Part shown: in pieces, positions 16,611 to 26,402 of the stretch
Layout: every line of letters begins with the position of its first letter
How positions within the stretch are numbered: the stretch's first letter is position 1
Origin: an uncultured Prevotellaceae bacterium
GTDB lineage: Bacteria > Bacteroidota > Bacteroidia > Bacteroidales > Bacteroidaceae
Reading direction: 5' to 3'
DNA: 64,000 nucleotides
Assembly: GCA_947167515.1 (NCBI GenBank)
Contig: CAMVIM010000004.1
Location: forward strand, 1-64,000
Notes under the pieces: model-generated
What the model was told of the DNA's origin: nothing
The model's database searches: none
What the model saw: the letters and a program-made list of their open reading frames with translations, nothing else
Made by a program: the position numbers and the translations under genes

Positions 16611-18092
16611 TCATTTTTGCCAGAAACTGCGGGTGAAGAGAATCATGATGGGGAAGATTTCCAGACGGCCGATGAGCATGAGGAAGGAGCAGACATACTT
16701 GGCCATAGGACTGAGGATAGCCCACGAGTGGGCAGGGCCATAATAGCCCATGCCAGGTCCCACATTGCTGATGCTCGACATGGCGATGCCGAACGCCTCG
16801 TAGTAGTCGAAGTTGGGATGCACATCGTTGGGGTCAACACCGCATAGCGCCAGGATAAAGGCACCCAAGAAGAGGGAGCAGACAAAGAGGGCGACAAAGC
16901 CCAGCAGGGTCTGCACCACGTTGGAAGGCACGATGTTGCCGTTCATCCTGACAGGCGTGACCGCCCTTGGATGCAGGATGTGGGTGAACTCATTCTTCAG
17001 CACCCGATAGATGATGCTGAGACGCACACACTTGAAGCCGCCGCTCGTACTGCCCGAACAGGCACCGGCAAACATGACGAAGAGCAGCACAGGCATCAGC
17101 TGTACAGGCCAGAGCGTATAATCCACCGTCGCCAGCCCTGTAGTGGTCTGCAAGGAGATGACCGTGAAGAGGCTCTGCCGCAGGGCATACTCCACTCCAT
17201 ACTGCGTTTCGCCGAACGCCAGCGTCACGGCACACACCAGCGACGCACCCACCACAATGAGCAGATAAGCCCTGAATTCAGCATCGCCGAAGAACTGCTT
17301 CACCTTCCCCTTCAGTATTGTATAATATATAATGGTATAGTTCACCCCCGAAGCAAACATGAAGAAGATAAGCACATAGTCGATGGCTGGCGAGTGGTAG
17401 AAATCCTCCAGCATATCCGAATGAGTGCCATAACCACCCGTCGCCGTGGTGCAAAGAGAGTAGTTGAGGGAATCGAAAAAAGACATTCCGCAAATCAGCA
17501 GGGAAACAAAGCACAAGACTGTCAGCGCCACATAAATGCCACCAATCCACTTCGCCGTCATCGAGATGCGCGGATGCACCTTGCTGTGCAGCGGTCCTGT
17601 CGATTCCACCGCAAAAAGCTTCACCTCGCCCACCCCAAAGGCAGGCAGAATGGCAATGGTGAAGAACACGATGCCGATACCCCCAATCCACTGCGTCAGA
17701 CTGCGCCAAAAGAGCAAGCCTCTCGGCATGCTGTCGAGGTCATCAATGATGGTGGCACCCGTGCTGGTGAAGCCCGACATGGTTTCAAAGAAAGCACTCG
17801 CCACGTCAGGCACATGCCCATCCAGAATGAAAGGCACCATGCCCAGCAGCGTGAAAATCACCCACACCATCGACACCACGATGTAGCCATCCTTGCGCCC
17901 CATCTTCTTGCCAGCGTTCCAGCCCAGACCCACACCCATGATGCCCAAGACGACGGCCATCACGATGGGAGGGAGAAAGGACTTCACCCCCTCACCATAC
18001 CACCAGCACACCACCTGGCAAAGCATCATCAGCCCCGCTTCGATAAAGAGGAGAAACCCCATGATTCTTGCTATGAGCTTCCAGTTGACCAC
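16611..18092 (-). CDS. trkH: Trk potassium uptake membrane subunit
   Basis: The 493-residue protein follows TrkH/KtrB architecture: four membrane-pore-membrane units with filter-like sequences SGFTSTGATI, TATGGYGTH, TTTGLATVD and SNVGPGMG. It forms the K+ pore of the Trk system and needs TrkA for gating. The start ATG gives the usual N-terminal hydrophobic helix (RIMGFLLFIEAGLMML). It lies 58 bases after trkA in a dxs-trkA-trkH order. Confidence 0.95.
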   Translation of the reverse strand: MVNWKLIARIMGFLLFIEAGLMMLCQVVCWWYGEGVKSFLPPIVMAVVLGIMGVGLGWNAGKKMGRKDGYIVVSMVWVIFTLLGMVPFILDGHVPDVASAFFETMSGFTSTGATIIDDLDSMPRGLLFWRSLTQWIGGIGIVFFTIAILPAFGVGEVKLFAVESTGPLHSKVHPRISMTAKWIGGIYVALTVLCFVSLLICGMSFFDSLNYSLCTTATGGYGTHSDMLEDFYHSPAIDYVLIFFMFASGVNYTIIYYTILKGKVKQFFGDAEFRAYLLIVVGASLVCAVTLAFGETQYGVEYALRQSLFTVISLQTTTGLATVDYTLWPVQLMPVLLFVMFAGACSGSTSGGFKCVRLSIIYRVLKNEFTHILHPRAVTPVRMNGNIVPSNVVQTLLGFVALFVCSLFLGAFILALCGVDPNDVHPNFDYYEAFGIAMSSISNVGPGMGYYGPAHSWAILSPMAKYVCSFLMLIGRLEIFPIMILFTRSFWQK

Positions 18093-18150
18093 TTTTCCTT
18101 TTAGATTATTCTTGTTTTTCTAGTTTATCTAGTCCGGCTAGCCCTTCTAT

Positions 18151-19533
18151 CTACTTAAAGAACTTGTCCAGTTTCCGCAGGGTGTTATTCACACAAAAGA
18201 CCACCACACGGTCGCCAGCCTGCAGTTGAGTGCCGCCACCCACCAGCATGGAACGCCCCTCGCGTGACATGCCACCAATGTTCACACCATTGGGCAAGTG
18301 CAAGTCCATCACCTTCTTCCTCGTCACCTGTGACCCAGGCTTCACCACAAACTCAGCCACATCAGCCTTGCCGATGGCAAGCATCTTCACGTTATCCACA
18401 TCCCCCTTCAGCAACATCCGGTAGATGTGGCTGGCAGCAATCATCTTCTTGTTAATGATGGTGCCGATGTCGAGGTCATCCGCCATGTCGAAATAGTCCA
18501 GATTCTCCACCTGTGCAATCGTCTTTCGGATGCCGCGCCTACGGGCAGCCACACAAGCCAGAATGTTCTCCTGGTCATTATCCGTCAAGGCAATCAGTGC
18601 CTCCATGCTCCCATAGCCCTCATCGTTCAGCAAGTCCACATCATACCCTTCTCCCTCCAGAATCATCGTCTTGGGCGACACAAGCGACTGTAGTTCCTCC
18701 GTGCGCTTGGGGTTCGCCTCCACAATCTTCACCGATTCGTGAATGTCGCCCAACTTCCAGCTGGCGCGCACCGACAACTTGCCGCCACCGATAATCAGGC
18801 TGTTCCTCACGGCAGGATAATCCTCCTTGCCCGTCAGTCGGCGAATCTCGTTCAGGTTCTCCCTCGTCGTCATGAAAAACACCAAATCACGCGGCAGAAT
18901 CTTCTCGTCACCATTCGGACTGACCGTCTCGCCATCGCGCTTAATCGCCACCACATGGAAGTTATGCCCATGCGCCCGACCTATCGCCTTCAGCGTATGC
19001 CCCACCAGCTGATTGTCCTTATTGCTGATTTCCTTCTCAAAGATGGGGTGCGCATCGTGCATCTTCACACTCAGCAGCAGCAGTTCGCCATTGTTAAACT
19101 CCCAGAGCTGCCTCACCCAACTGTAGCGCGCACTTGCAGCAATGTCCTCAGCAGCCAGCAGTTCAGGATAGATGAGCGACTCGATGCCCATGTTCTTGAA
19201 AAGCTGAAGGTTCTCAGGCATCATGTACTCATAGTTGTCCACCCTCGCCACCGTCTTCTTCGCCCCCAACTGCTTGGCGAGCATGGCACACACCAGATTC
19301 TCGCTCTCGTTCGGTGTGACAGCGATGAAGAGGTCAGCCCGATGCACCTCGGCATCCTTCATGGCCTCAATCGAAGTGGGCTGTCTCATCAGCGTCATGA
19401 TGTCCAGTTCGCTGGTGAGTCTCAGGATGTTCTTCTCCTTCGGGTCAATCAGCACCACATCCTGATTGTCGTTCGACAACATACGCGCCAAGTGAGTGCC
19501 CACGGCACCTGCGCCTGCAATCACGATTTTCAT
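18151..19533 (-). CDS. trkA: Trk potassium uptake regulatory subunit
   Basis: The 460-residue cytosolic protein contains two tandem RCK units, each with a Rossmann NAD-binding fold and an RCK-C lobe. The first starts [19 protein letters not shown]; the second has a GxGxL-like variant ([15 protein letters not shown] near 235). It binds nucleotide and gates TrkH. Its ATG overlaps the dxs stop by four bases, so the two are coupled. Confidence 0.95.
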   Translation of the reverse strand: MKIVIAGAGAVGTHLARMLSNDNQDVVLIDPKEKNILRLTSELDIMTLMRQPTSIEAMKDAEVHRADLFIAVTPNESENLVCAMLAKQLGAKKTVARVDNYEYMMPENLQLFKNMGIESLIYPELLAAEDIAASARYSWVRQLWEFNNGELLLLSVKMHDAHPIFEKEISNKDNQLVGHTLKAIGRAHGHNFHVVAIKRDGETVSPNGDEKILPRDLVFFMTTRENLNEIRRLTGKEDYPAVRNSLIIGGGKLSVRASWKLGDIHESVKIVEANPKRTEELQSLVSPKTMILEGEGYDVDLLNDEGYGSMEALIALTDNDQENILACVAARRRGIRKTIAQVENLDYFDMADDLDIGTIINKKMIAASHIYRMLLKGDVDNVKMLAIGKADVAEFVVKPGSQVTRKKVMDLHLPNGVNIGGMSREGRSMLVGGGTQLQAGDRVVVFCVNNTLRKLDKFFK

Positions 19534-21443
19534 ATCAACACCTTTGCTATGCTTTCAGCATCCATGCCACACTGTTTGTGCAGTTCAGCCACTGTGCCAT
19601 GCATGACGAAGTGGTCGGGCATACCGATGCGTTTAACTTCCACCTGATAGCCATTGTCGGCCATAAACTCCAGCACGGCGCTTCCCAGTCCGCCCGAGAT
19701 GACACCGTCCTCCACCGTCACCACCTTCTTGAAATTCTTTCCCACCTCGTGGAGTATCTCCTCGTCCAGCGGTTTGAGGAACCGCATATCATAGTGTGCA
19801 ATGTCCAGCGGAGCCTTCACATTCATGTTGAGCGACTCCAGTTCGGCAATGGCGATGGCTTTCTCAGCCGTCACACCGATGGGGCCGATGCTCAGCACTG
19901 CGATGTCCTTGCCTCCCTTCATCTTCCGCCCCTTGCCTACAGGCACCTCTTCGAGCGGACAACGCCAATCGACCACACTGCCCCTGCCGCGCGGATAGCG
20001 GATGACGAACACCCCCTTGTCGGGCAATTGCGCCGTGTACATCAGGCGTCGCAGTTCCGGCTCATCCATCGGCGAAGCAATGGTCAGGTTTGGTATAGGT
20101 CTCAGGAAGGCCATGTCGAATGCCCCGTGATGGGTGGAGCCATCCTCGCCCACAATGCCTGCACGGTCAAGACACAGCACCATGCCCAGCCGCATCGTGG
20201 CGGCATCGTGGATGATGTTGTCGTAGGCGCGCTGCATGAATGAGGAATAGATATTGCAGAACGGCATCAGCCCGTCCTTTGCCATACCGCCCGAGAACGT
20301 GACCGCATGCCCCTCGGCAATGCCCACATCGAACACACGGTTGGGCAGAGCATTCATCATGATGTTCATCGAACAGCCCGTCGGCATGGCAGGTGTCACA
20401 CCCACAATCTTCGGGTTCTGCTGCGCCAGTTCGAGCAGGGTCTGTCCGAACACATCCTGAAACTTCGGCGGATGCGGCTTCCCATCGTCGGCCTTGATAC
20501 GCTCGCCCGTGTCGGGGTCGAACTTTCCAGGCGCATGCCAAATGGTGGCATCCTCCTCTGCCGGCGCATAGCCATAGCCCTTTGTCGTGTGAATGTGGAG
20601 CAGTTTCGGACCCTTCATTTCCTTGATGACATTCAAGATGCGCACCAGTTCCACCACGTCATTTCCCTCGGCTGGCCCGAAATAGCGGATGTCCATGCCC
20701 TCGAACATATTCTTCTGGCGGGTCAGGAGCGACTTCACGCTGTTGTTGAAGCGAATCAGTCCCTTGCGGCGTTTCTCGTTCAGGATGCCCCATTCAAACA
20801 GCTTGCGCGAAACCTTATACCTTATATTATTATAAGTGGTGTTTGTCGTCAGCTGCAACAGATACTTTCTCATGCCACCCACACTGCGGTCGATGGACAT
20901 ATTGTTGTCGTTGAGCACAATCAGCATATCGTTCGGAGTGCTCGCCGCATTGTTGATGCCTTCGAAAGCCAAGCCACCGCTCATAGCACCGTCGCCAATC
21001 ACCGCCACCACATTCTGGTTCTCGCCTTTCAGCTTGGCTGCCACCGCCATGCCCAATGCCGCCGAGATGGAATTGCTCGCATGACCACAGCAGAACGTGT
21101 CGTACTCGCTCTCGTCGGGATGGGGGAAAGGCTTCAGTCCGCCCAGTTTGCGGTTGGTGCAGAAACGGTCGCGCCGTCCGGTCAGGATTTTGTGACCGTA
21201 GGCCTGATGACCCACATCCCACACCAGACGATCGTAGGGAGTGTTGAACACATAGTGCAACGCCACCGTCAGCTCCACCACCCCGAGGCTCGAAGCCAAA
21301 TGGCCCGGGTTCATCGCCAACTCCTCAATGATGTCATGCCTCAACTCTTCGCACACCGCCGGCAACTCCTCCACCTTCAACTGGCGCAAATCAGCGGGGT
21401 AATCAATCTTCGTCAAGTACTTATATTCGTTACCGTCTCCCAT
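19530..21443 (-). CDS. dxs: 1-deoxy-D-xylulose-5-phosphate synthase
   Basis: The 637-residue thiamine-diphosphate enzyme condenses pyruvate and glyceraldehyde 3-phosphate, the first step of the MEP isoprenoid pathway. The diphosphate site is GDG (150-152) with EGINNA downstream; [11 protein letters not shown] holds the substrate histidines (His79, His84). The central pyrimidine domain has [15 protein letters not shown] and [11 protein letters not shown], and the C-terminal domain has [13 protein letters not shown]. Length is normal. It heads the operon trkA-trkH-UbiA-HAD-GT-C; isoprenoid precursors feed the polyprenyl phosphate that the UbiA enzyme would use. Confidence 0.97.
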   Translation of the reverse strand: MGDGNEYKYLTKIDYPADLRQLKVEELPAVCEELRHDIIEELAMNPGHLASSLGVVELTVALHYVFNTPYDRLVWDVGHQAYGHKILTGRRDRFCTNRKLGGLKPFPHPDESEYDTFCCGHASNSISAALGMAVAAKLKGENQNVVAVIGDGAMSGGLAFEGINNAASTPNDMLIVLNDNNMSIDRSVGGMRKYLLQLTTNTTYNNIRYKVSRKLFEWGILNEKRRKGLIRFNNSVKSLLTRQKNMFEGMDIRYFGPAEGNDVVELVRILNVIKEMKGPKLLHIHTTKGYGYAPAEEDATIWHAPGKFDPDTGERIKADDGKPHPPKFQDVFGQTLLELAQQNPKIVGVTPAMPTGCSMNIMMNALPNRVFDVGIAEGHAVTFSGGMAKDGLMPFCNIYSSFMQRAYDNIIHDAATMRLGMVLCLDRAGIVGEDGSTHHGAFDMAFLRPIPNLTIASPMDEPELRRLMYTAQLPDKGVFVIRYPRGRGSVVDWRCPLEEVPVGKGRKMKGGKDIAVLSIGPIGVTAEKAIAIAELESLNMNVKAPLDIAHYDMRFLKPLDEEILHEVGKNFKKVVTVEDGVISGGLGSAVLEFMADNGYQVEVKRIGMPDHFVMHGTVAELHKQCGMDAESIAKVLI

Positions 21444-21464
21444 AAATTAATGTTAAAAACGATG

Positions 21465-21496
21465 CAAAGGTACGATTAAGTGAGTGAAAAACCAAA
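21465..21496 (-). promoter_or_regulatory. Promoter of dxs operon
   Basis: On the minus strand TTTG, a 20-base spacer and TACCTTTG (21465-21472) match the -33/-7 consensus. The leader is about 20 bases. The sequence from CGTTCGGAAAAACTCAAATA to the -7 box is nearly identical to the promoter of the aldo/keto reductase. Confidence 0.8.
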
Positions 21497-21563
21497 TTTT
21501 ATTTGAGTTTTTCCGAACGGAAGTATTTTCGAGCGTATCTCAACACCCCCACCCCTTCCACAG

Positions 21564-21646
21564 CCTCAAAATCGGTCTGAGTCACACCCCTACCATAGGT
21601 GTGAGTCACACCCCCATCATAGGTCTGAGTCACACCGATTTTGAGG
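21564..21646. repeat. CCTCAAAATCGGT palindromic element, copy 2
   Basis: Perfect 13-base arms CCTCAAAATCGGT (21564-21576) and ACCGATTTTGAGG (21634-21646) enclose three copies of TGAGTCACACC. It is related to 33495-33559 (same CCTCA.AATCGGTC start and TGAGTCAC motif) and, by flank TTTTGAGGCTGTG, to 4277-4350. Confidence 0.75.
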
Positions 21647-21897
21647 TACTGAAAGTGCCTATTTTCGGGCACTTCCAGAAAGGCCCTCAAAACGCCTCCG
21701 AAATCGTCCAAAAGCCATCGTCACAACCACCCACTTTTTCCATCAGCCACCCTTTTCGCAGCCTTTCATCTGTTAAAAACACCAAATTTAACAGAAAAGC
21801 GGGGTCAAAACGCTTCAATTTTGTTCATTTTGTTTACATTATTGGTCTATATTGTACTTTTTTGTTAAAAAGTGTTGGTGGTAATAAAAAAACATCA

Positions 21898-21905
21898 TAC
21901 CTTTG
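21898..21905 (+). promoter_or_regulatory. Promoter -7 box of outer-membrane barrel gene
   Basis: TACCTTTG, with TTGG 19 bases upstream (21875-21878). The leader is about 88 bases. Confidence 0.7.
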
Positions 21906-21996
21906 CACCGTCATCCCTTTATGAGGGGAATCCGAAAACCTCAAGATGGCATTATTAAAAAGAGTAGGAAAAACTAATTGTTAAACGAGAAAAATT

Positions 21997-22647
21997 ATGA
22001 AAAAGATTATCCTTACAGCTCTCGTAGCAGTTGCATCTCTCGCAGCAAACGCACAGATTTGGGTCGGCGGTGAAGTTGGTTTCAGCGCAGGCAAGACTAC
22101 TGTCGATGGTGACAAGTATGGTTCAGGTGCCAAGTTCAACCTCATCCCTGAAATCGGTTACACCATCAACGACAAGTTCGACGTGGCTTTGGCTATCGGT
22201 ATCTCTCACGCTAACTACAATGGTGATGCCTATGCAGGAACTAATGGTTTCGAAGCATATCCTTTATATGAAGATGAATTGGGGACTGGAGCTCCATTCG
22301 GTTTGAAGGATGCAGACTACAACAGAAACGCATTCAAGATTAATCCTTATGTTCGTTACAAGTTCGCTAAGGCTGGTGACTTCACTTTCTTCGTAGATGG
22401 CGGTTTCTCTTTCACTATGATTCACTACAGCAACACTCCCAGGGTGGATGGTGAGGACAATGCCAACCAGTGGGGTCTCGGCTTCAAGCCCGGTATCGCT
22501 TACAACCTCAGCGACAAGGTTAGCCTCGTGGCTCACGTAGGTGAACTCAGCTACAACTTCTACAAGCGTGGTGACGTTAAGAACAACGAGTTCAACATGG
22601 GCGTTAGCGGCAACAACATCAGCTTCGGTGCTTATGTAAGCTTCTAA
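21997..22647 (+). CDS. Outer-membrane beta-barrel protein
   Basis: The 216-residue product has a signal peptide (MKKIILTALVAVASLAANAQ) and then alternating amphipathic strands with periodic Gly and aromatics, ending in Phe (GAYVSF), the typical last-strand signature for outer-membrane insertion. It resembles the small OmpW/OmpA-like barrels (outer membrane protein beta-barrel domain) abundant in Bacteroidetes. An eight-stranded barrel fits the length. Strong promoter, long leader, own terminator and frequent GGT/AAC/AAG codons suggest high expression from a single-gene transcript. Ligand unknown. Confidence 0.85.
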   Translation: MKKIILTALVAVASLAANAQIWVGGEVGFSAGKTTVDGDKYGSGAKFNLIPEIGYTINDKFDVALAIGISHANYNGDAYAGTNGFEAYPLYEDELGTGAPFGLKDADYNRNAFKINPYVRYKFAKAGDFTFFVDGGFSFTMIHYSNTPRVDGEDNANQWGLGFKPGIAYNLSDKVSLVAHVGELSYNFYKRGDVKNNEFNMGVSGNNISFGAYVSF

Positions 22648-22678
22648 TCGACACATTGGAATTTACATCCATATAGCA

Positions 22679-22708
22679 AGGTCGGCAGACATCTGCCGAC
22701 CTTTTTTT
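22679..22708 (+). terminator. Terminator after barrel protein gene
   Basis: AGGTCGGCAGA and TCTGCCGACCT form a near-perfect stem followed by seven T residues, 32 bases after the stop codon. Confidence 0.9.
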
Positions 22709-22843
22709 GTTGCAACCCTTCCACCTCCTTTTGCCATCTCTTTTTCACCTCCCGACAAGACACTTTGCCCGCTTTTAGCCTCCCGGAATGGGGGAAGTAG
22801 CAAAAAAAGCATCCTCCTGCACCGCTATCCCAAAATAAATCAG

Positions 22844-22851
22844 TAACTTTG
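22844..22851 (+). promoter_or_regulatory. Promoter -7 box of metG
   Basis: TAACTTTG lies 29 bases before the metG ATG. No T-box or other leader structure was found. Confidence 0.65.
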
Positions 22852-22880
22852 CAGTTCGTATAGAACAATCAGAAGAAAAC

Positions 22881-24947
22881 ATGGACAATAAGAACTACAA
22901 AAGAACAACCGTAACGGCAGCACTGCCTTACGCCAACGGCCCTGTCCACATCGGGCACTTGGCAGGCGTGTATGTGCCAGCAGATATTTATGCGAGATAC
23001 CTGCGTCTGAAGGGACGTGAGGTGCTCTTTGTGTGTGGCAGCGATGAGCACGGCGTACCCGTGACCATCCGTGCGAAGAAGGAGGGATGCACCGTGCAGG
23101 ACGTGGTGGACCGCTATCACGGCATCATCAAGAAGTCGTTTGCTGACTTCGGCATCAGCTTCGACATCTACAGCCGCACCACCAGCAAGACCCACCACCA
23201 GTTTGCCGCCGACTTCTTCAAGAAACTCTACGACGAAGGCAAGTTTGTGGAAATCACCTCCGAACAGTTCTACGACGAAGAGACCAAGCAGTTCCTCACC
23301 GACCGCAACATCAAAGGTGAATGTCCACGATGCCACAGCGAGGGTGCCTACGGCGACCAATGCGAGAAGTGTGGCGCCACGCTCTCGCCCGAAGAACTCA
23401 TCAACCCTGTCAATGCCATCAACGGCAATCCACTGGTGAAGAAAGCTACCAAGCACTGGTATCTGCCCCTCGACCAGTATCAGGGATGGCTGGAAGACTG
23501 GATTCTGAAAGGACATACGGAGTGGAGAAGCAACGTGTATGGTCAGTGCAAGAGCTGGCTGGACAGTGGACTAAAACCCCGTGCCGTGACACGCGACCTC
23601 GATTGGGGAATTCCCGTGCCTGTGGAAGGAGCCGAGGGGAAGGTGCTCTATGTGTGGTTCGATGCCCCCATCGGTTACATCTCCAACACGAAGGAGCTCT
23701 GTGAGAAGGAACCTGAAAAGTGGGGCACTTGGCAGACATGGTGGCAGGACGAGGAGACTCGCCTCGTTCACTTCATCGGCAAGGACAACATCGTCTTCCA
23801 CTGCATCGTGTTCCCAGCCATGCTGAAGGCACACGGCGACTACATCTTGCCCGACAACGTGCCTGCCAACGAGTTCCTCAACCTCGAAGGCAACAAGATT
23901 TCCACCTCGAAGAACTACGCCGTTTGGCTCAACGAATATCTGGAGGAACTGCCTAACCGTCAGGACGAACTGCGCTATGTGCTCACCGCCAATGCGCCCG
24001 AAACGAAGGACAATGACTTCACATGGGCTGACTTCCAGGCTCGTTGCAACAACGAACTGGTGGCTGTGTATGGCAACTTCGTGAACCGCGCCTTGCAACT
24101 CACCCAGAAATACTACGACGGCATCGTGCCCGAATGCGGCGAACTGACGGAGAGCGATAAGGCAACGCTTGCCGAATTTGCCTCTGTCAAAGACAATGTG
24201 GAGAAACTCATCGAGGGCTTCAAGTTCCGTGAGGCTCAAAAGGAGGCGATGAACCTCGCTCGCATCGGCAACAAGTACATTGCCGACGAAGAACCTTGGA
24301 AGGTCATCAAGACTGACCCCGAACGTGTGAAGACCATCATCTACACCTCCCTGCAACTCACAGCCAATCTGGCCATTGCGTTTGAGCCATTCTTGCCCTT
24401 CTCTTCCGCAAAATTGCGCGAGATGATTAATATGGATGAACTCAATTGGGAAGACCTTGGCAAGACCGATTTGTTGCCCGCTGGCAAGCAACTGGGCAAA
24501 CCATCGTTGTTGTTCTCGAAGATTGAGGATGAGATGATTAAGTTCCAGACTGACAAACTCGAAGCGACCATCAAGGCCAACGAAGCCGCCAATGCAGAAG
24601 TGGCCCCCGTGAAGGAGACGGTGGCGTTTGACGACTTCACCAAACTCGACATCCGTGTAGCCACTGTGCTGGAGTGCGAACGTGTGCCGAAGATGAAGAA
24701 GTTGCTCAAATTTAAACTGGATGATGGCACACCCAAGGGAAGAACCATCGTGAGCGGCATCGCTCAGTGGTACGAGCCTGAGCAGCTGGTGGGCAAGCAG
24801 GTGCTTTTCATCGCCAACTTGGCTCCACGCGAGTTCAAGAACGGACTGGTGAGCGAGGGCATGATTCTCTCAGCAGAAAACTACGATGGCAGCATCAGTG
24901 TGACCACGGTGGAGAAGCCTGTGAAGGGTGGCAGTCAGGTTTGCTAA
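22881..24947 (+). CDS. metG: Methionyl-tRNA synthetase
   Basis: The 688-residue class I synthetase charges tRNA-Met. HIGH is HIGH (23-26), the zinc knuckle is CPRC...CEKC (about 147-165), and the KMSKS loop appears as KISTSK (339-344), a known variation. The anticodon-binding helical domain (about 400-545) is followed by a Lys/Glu linker and a C-terminal EMAP-type tRNA-binding domain (about 582-688; [40 protein letters not shown]). It is the long, dimeric E. coli-like form. It stands ahead of the surface-polymer genes but has its own promoter. Confidence 0.97.
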   Translation: MDNKNYKRTTVTAALPYANGPVHIGHLAGVYVPADIYARYLRLKGREVLFVCGSDEHGVPVTIRAKKEGCTVQDVVDRYHGIIKKSFADFGISFDIYSRTTSKTHHQFAADFFKKLYDEGKFVEITSEQFYDEETKQFLTDRNIKGECPRCHSEGAYGDQCEKCGATLSPEELINPVNAINGNPLVKKATKHWYLPLDQYQGWLEDWILKGHTEWRSNVYGQCKSWLDSGLKPRAVTRDLDWGIPVPVEGAEGKVLYVWFDAPIGYISNTKELCEKEPEKWGTWQTWWQDEETRLVHFIGKDNIVFHCIVFPAMLKAHGDYILPDNVPANEFLNLEGNKISTSKNYAVWLNEYLEELPNRQDELRYVLTANAPETKDNDFTWADFQARCNNELVAVYGNFVNRALQLTQKYYDGIVPECGELTESDKATLAEFASVKDNVEKLIEGFKFREAQKEAMNLARIGNKYIADEEPWKVIKTDPERVKTIIYTSLQLTANLAIAFEPFLPFSSAKLREMINMDELNWEDLGKTDLLPAGKQLGKPSLLFSKIEDEMIKFQTDKLEATIKANEAANAEVAPVKETVAFDDFTKLDIRVATVLECERVPKMKKLLKFKLDDGTPKGRTIVSGIAQWYEPEQLVGKQVLFIANLAPREFKNGLVSEGMILSAENYDGSISVTTVEKPVKGGSQVC

Positions 24948-24986
24948 TCTGCCCATGCACTGAGTGACTCCTTTGAAGAAAAAGGC

Positions 24987-26402
24987 ATGAAGAAGAAAGC
25001 TGTCGGAACGTGGGTACTTGTGGCGGTGGTGGGTGCGTTGACATACTGGTGCATCGACCGCTGGGACGTATGGTTCCACAACCCCGAAGAAGATCCCTAC
25101 GAAGCATCGGCTGTGCCTACGAGAATCTTGCTTACGTTCGGCGATGAGGACGGCATGCGCAGTCGCAACATCAGCTGGACTTGCGGAGACGAGACCCAGC
25201 CTGCGTATGTGGAACTGGTTGACCAACAGGACAGTTTGCAACGAGAGACCATCACGGCAACTGGCGAAATTTTCGAGTCGCGCAGTGGCAAAGCCGCCTA
25301 CTATGTGGCACGGCTTCGCGGATTGCAGGCAGGTCATGGCTACCGCTATCGTGTCGGTACGGGCGAGGCTGTGTCGGGATGGCATGCGTTTCACCTGCCT
25401 GATGCAGAAGAGAAGGAGACTTCTTTCCTCTACATGGGTGACATCCAGGACTCTATTGGCGGCATTGCCAACCGACTGTTGCGCAGGGCCTTCCGAGCCA
25501 ACCCCGATGCTGAGTTCTTTGTGTGTGGAGGCGACCTGACCGAACGGCCTACCGATGCCTACTGGGGCGAGACCTTTGAAAGCCTCGACTCTGTGGGACA
25601 AGCGGTACCTGTGCTGACCGTGACAGGTAACCATGACTATCTGAAAGGGGTGATTGGCAAACTGGAACGCCGATTCTCGCTCATCCACTCTTATTATCTC
25701 GACTCTATGATAGGTGAGAATCAGGTGTTTACACTACGCTACAAGAATGTGCAGTTCTTCTGTCTGGACAGTAACCGCGAGTTTCCCTATCTGTGGACTC
25801 AACGCCGATGGCTGGAGGAACAACTGGGGGCAAGCACGGCAAAATGGAAGATTGTCGTGCTGCACCATCCGCTCTACTCTATCCGAGGTTCGATGAACAA
25901 CCTGATTCAGCGGTGGATGTTCAACGACCTCATCTGTGAGAATGGGGTGGATTTGGTGTTGCAAGGTCATGAACACGCCTATGCCCGCATGACCACCAGC
26001 CCATGCGCTGGGCGACTTTTTTCTTCTGACGATGATGATGCAGGGGGGGCTTCATGTGGACGCACCACTCCTGTCTATACCGTAAGCCACTGTTCACCGA
26101 AGAGTTACCGCATAGAGTTCGATGCCGACCGCTTCGATAAATATGGTTCGGGCAGCCGCTACTTTCAGAAGGTGCGCACCCACGGCGACACGCTTTTCCT
26201 TGCGGCATACGATGCCAACGACGGGACGCTCTATGATTCCTTATACATCAAAAAAAACAGCCCGTCTGACGCGGTGCGCCTGACGGACTGCGGTAAGGAT
26301 ATTCCTGAACGCATCACCTTCACCCCCGAGCCCAACAACGACAAGGATGCGGCTTTCGCCGAACGCATAGAGGAATATAAAAAGAAAAAGAAAATACAAT
26401 GA
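24987..26402 (+). CDS. Purple-acid-phosphatase-like metallophosphoesterase
   Basis: The 471-residue protein has an N-terminal hydrophobic anchor (WVLVAVVGALTYWCI), a fibronectin-III-like domain typical of purple acid phosphatases (about 40-140) and a calcineurin-like phosphoesterase domain (about 145-425). Metal motifs are GDIQD (151-155), GGDLTE (181-186), GNHDY (214-218), LHHPLY and GHEHAYARM. It is expected to hydrolyse phosphate esters on the outside of the inner membrane. Its stop overlaps the start of the LTA-synthase-like gene by four bases, so it is coupled to that polymer enzyme and may act on its product or by-product. Confidence 0.88.
   Translation: MKKKAVGTWVLVAVVGALTYWCIDRWDVWFHNPEEDPYEASAVPTRILLTFGDEDGMRSRNISWTCGDETQPAYVELVDQQDSLQRETITATGEIFESRSGKAAYYVARLRGLQAGHGYRYRVGTGEAVSGWHAFHLPDAEEKETSFLYMGDIQDSIGGIANRLLRRAFRANPDAEFFVCGGDLTERPTDAYWGETFESLDSVGQAVPVLTVTGNHDYLKGVIGKLERRFSLIHSYYLDSMIGENQVFTLRYKNVQFFCLDSNREFPYLWTQRRWLEEQLGASTAKWKIVVLHHPLYSIRGSMNNLIQRWMFNDLICENGVDLVLQGHEHAYARMTTSPCAGRLFSSDDDDAGGASCGRTTPVYTVSHCSPKSYRIEFDADRFDKYGSGSRYFQKVRTHGDTLFLAAYDANDGTLYDSLYIKKNSPSDAVRLTDCGKDIPERITFTPEPNNDKDAAFAERIEEYKKKKKIQ

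Larger units (their letters stand above)
21444..21996. repeat. Intergenic region with repeat modules and divergent promoters
   Basis: No gene is supported; a 146-codon frame runs through palindromic repeat and promoter DNA and has no recognisable domain. From the dxs side come the dxs promoter inside a repeat (21464-21533) that matches 4482-4549 in inverse orientation, then a palindromic element (21564-21646), then AT-rich DNA, then the promoter of the outer-membrane gene. The leader of that gene (about 21909-21996) holds no recognisable riboswitch. Confidence 0.7.

Noticed and set aside
20307-21479. 390-codon ORF opposite dxs
   Set aside because: It is antisense to a fully conserved dxs, has His/Arg/Gln-rich composition typical of reverse-strand frames and no domain.
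21484-21924. 146-codon ORF in the dxs/barrel intergenic region
   Set aside because: It runs through the palindrome (GLSHTPTIGVSHTPIIGLSH pattern comes from TGAGTCACACC repeats) and over the barrel gene promoter.
22652-22880. Methionine or T-box riboswitch ahead of metG
   Set aside because: Only the upstream gene's terminator and a simple promoter are present; no conserved T-box or SAM motif was seen.
23895-23912. Altered KMSKS loop (KISTSK) in MetG
   Set aside because: The loop varies among methionyl-tRNA synthetases and the enzyme is otherwise complete, so not notable.
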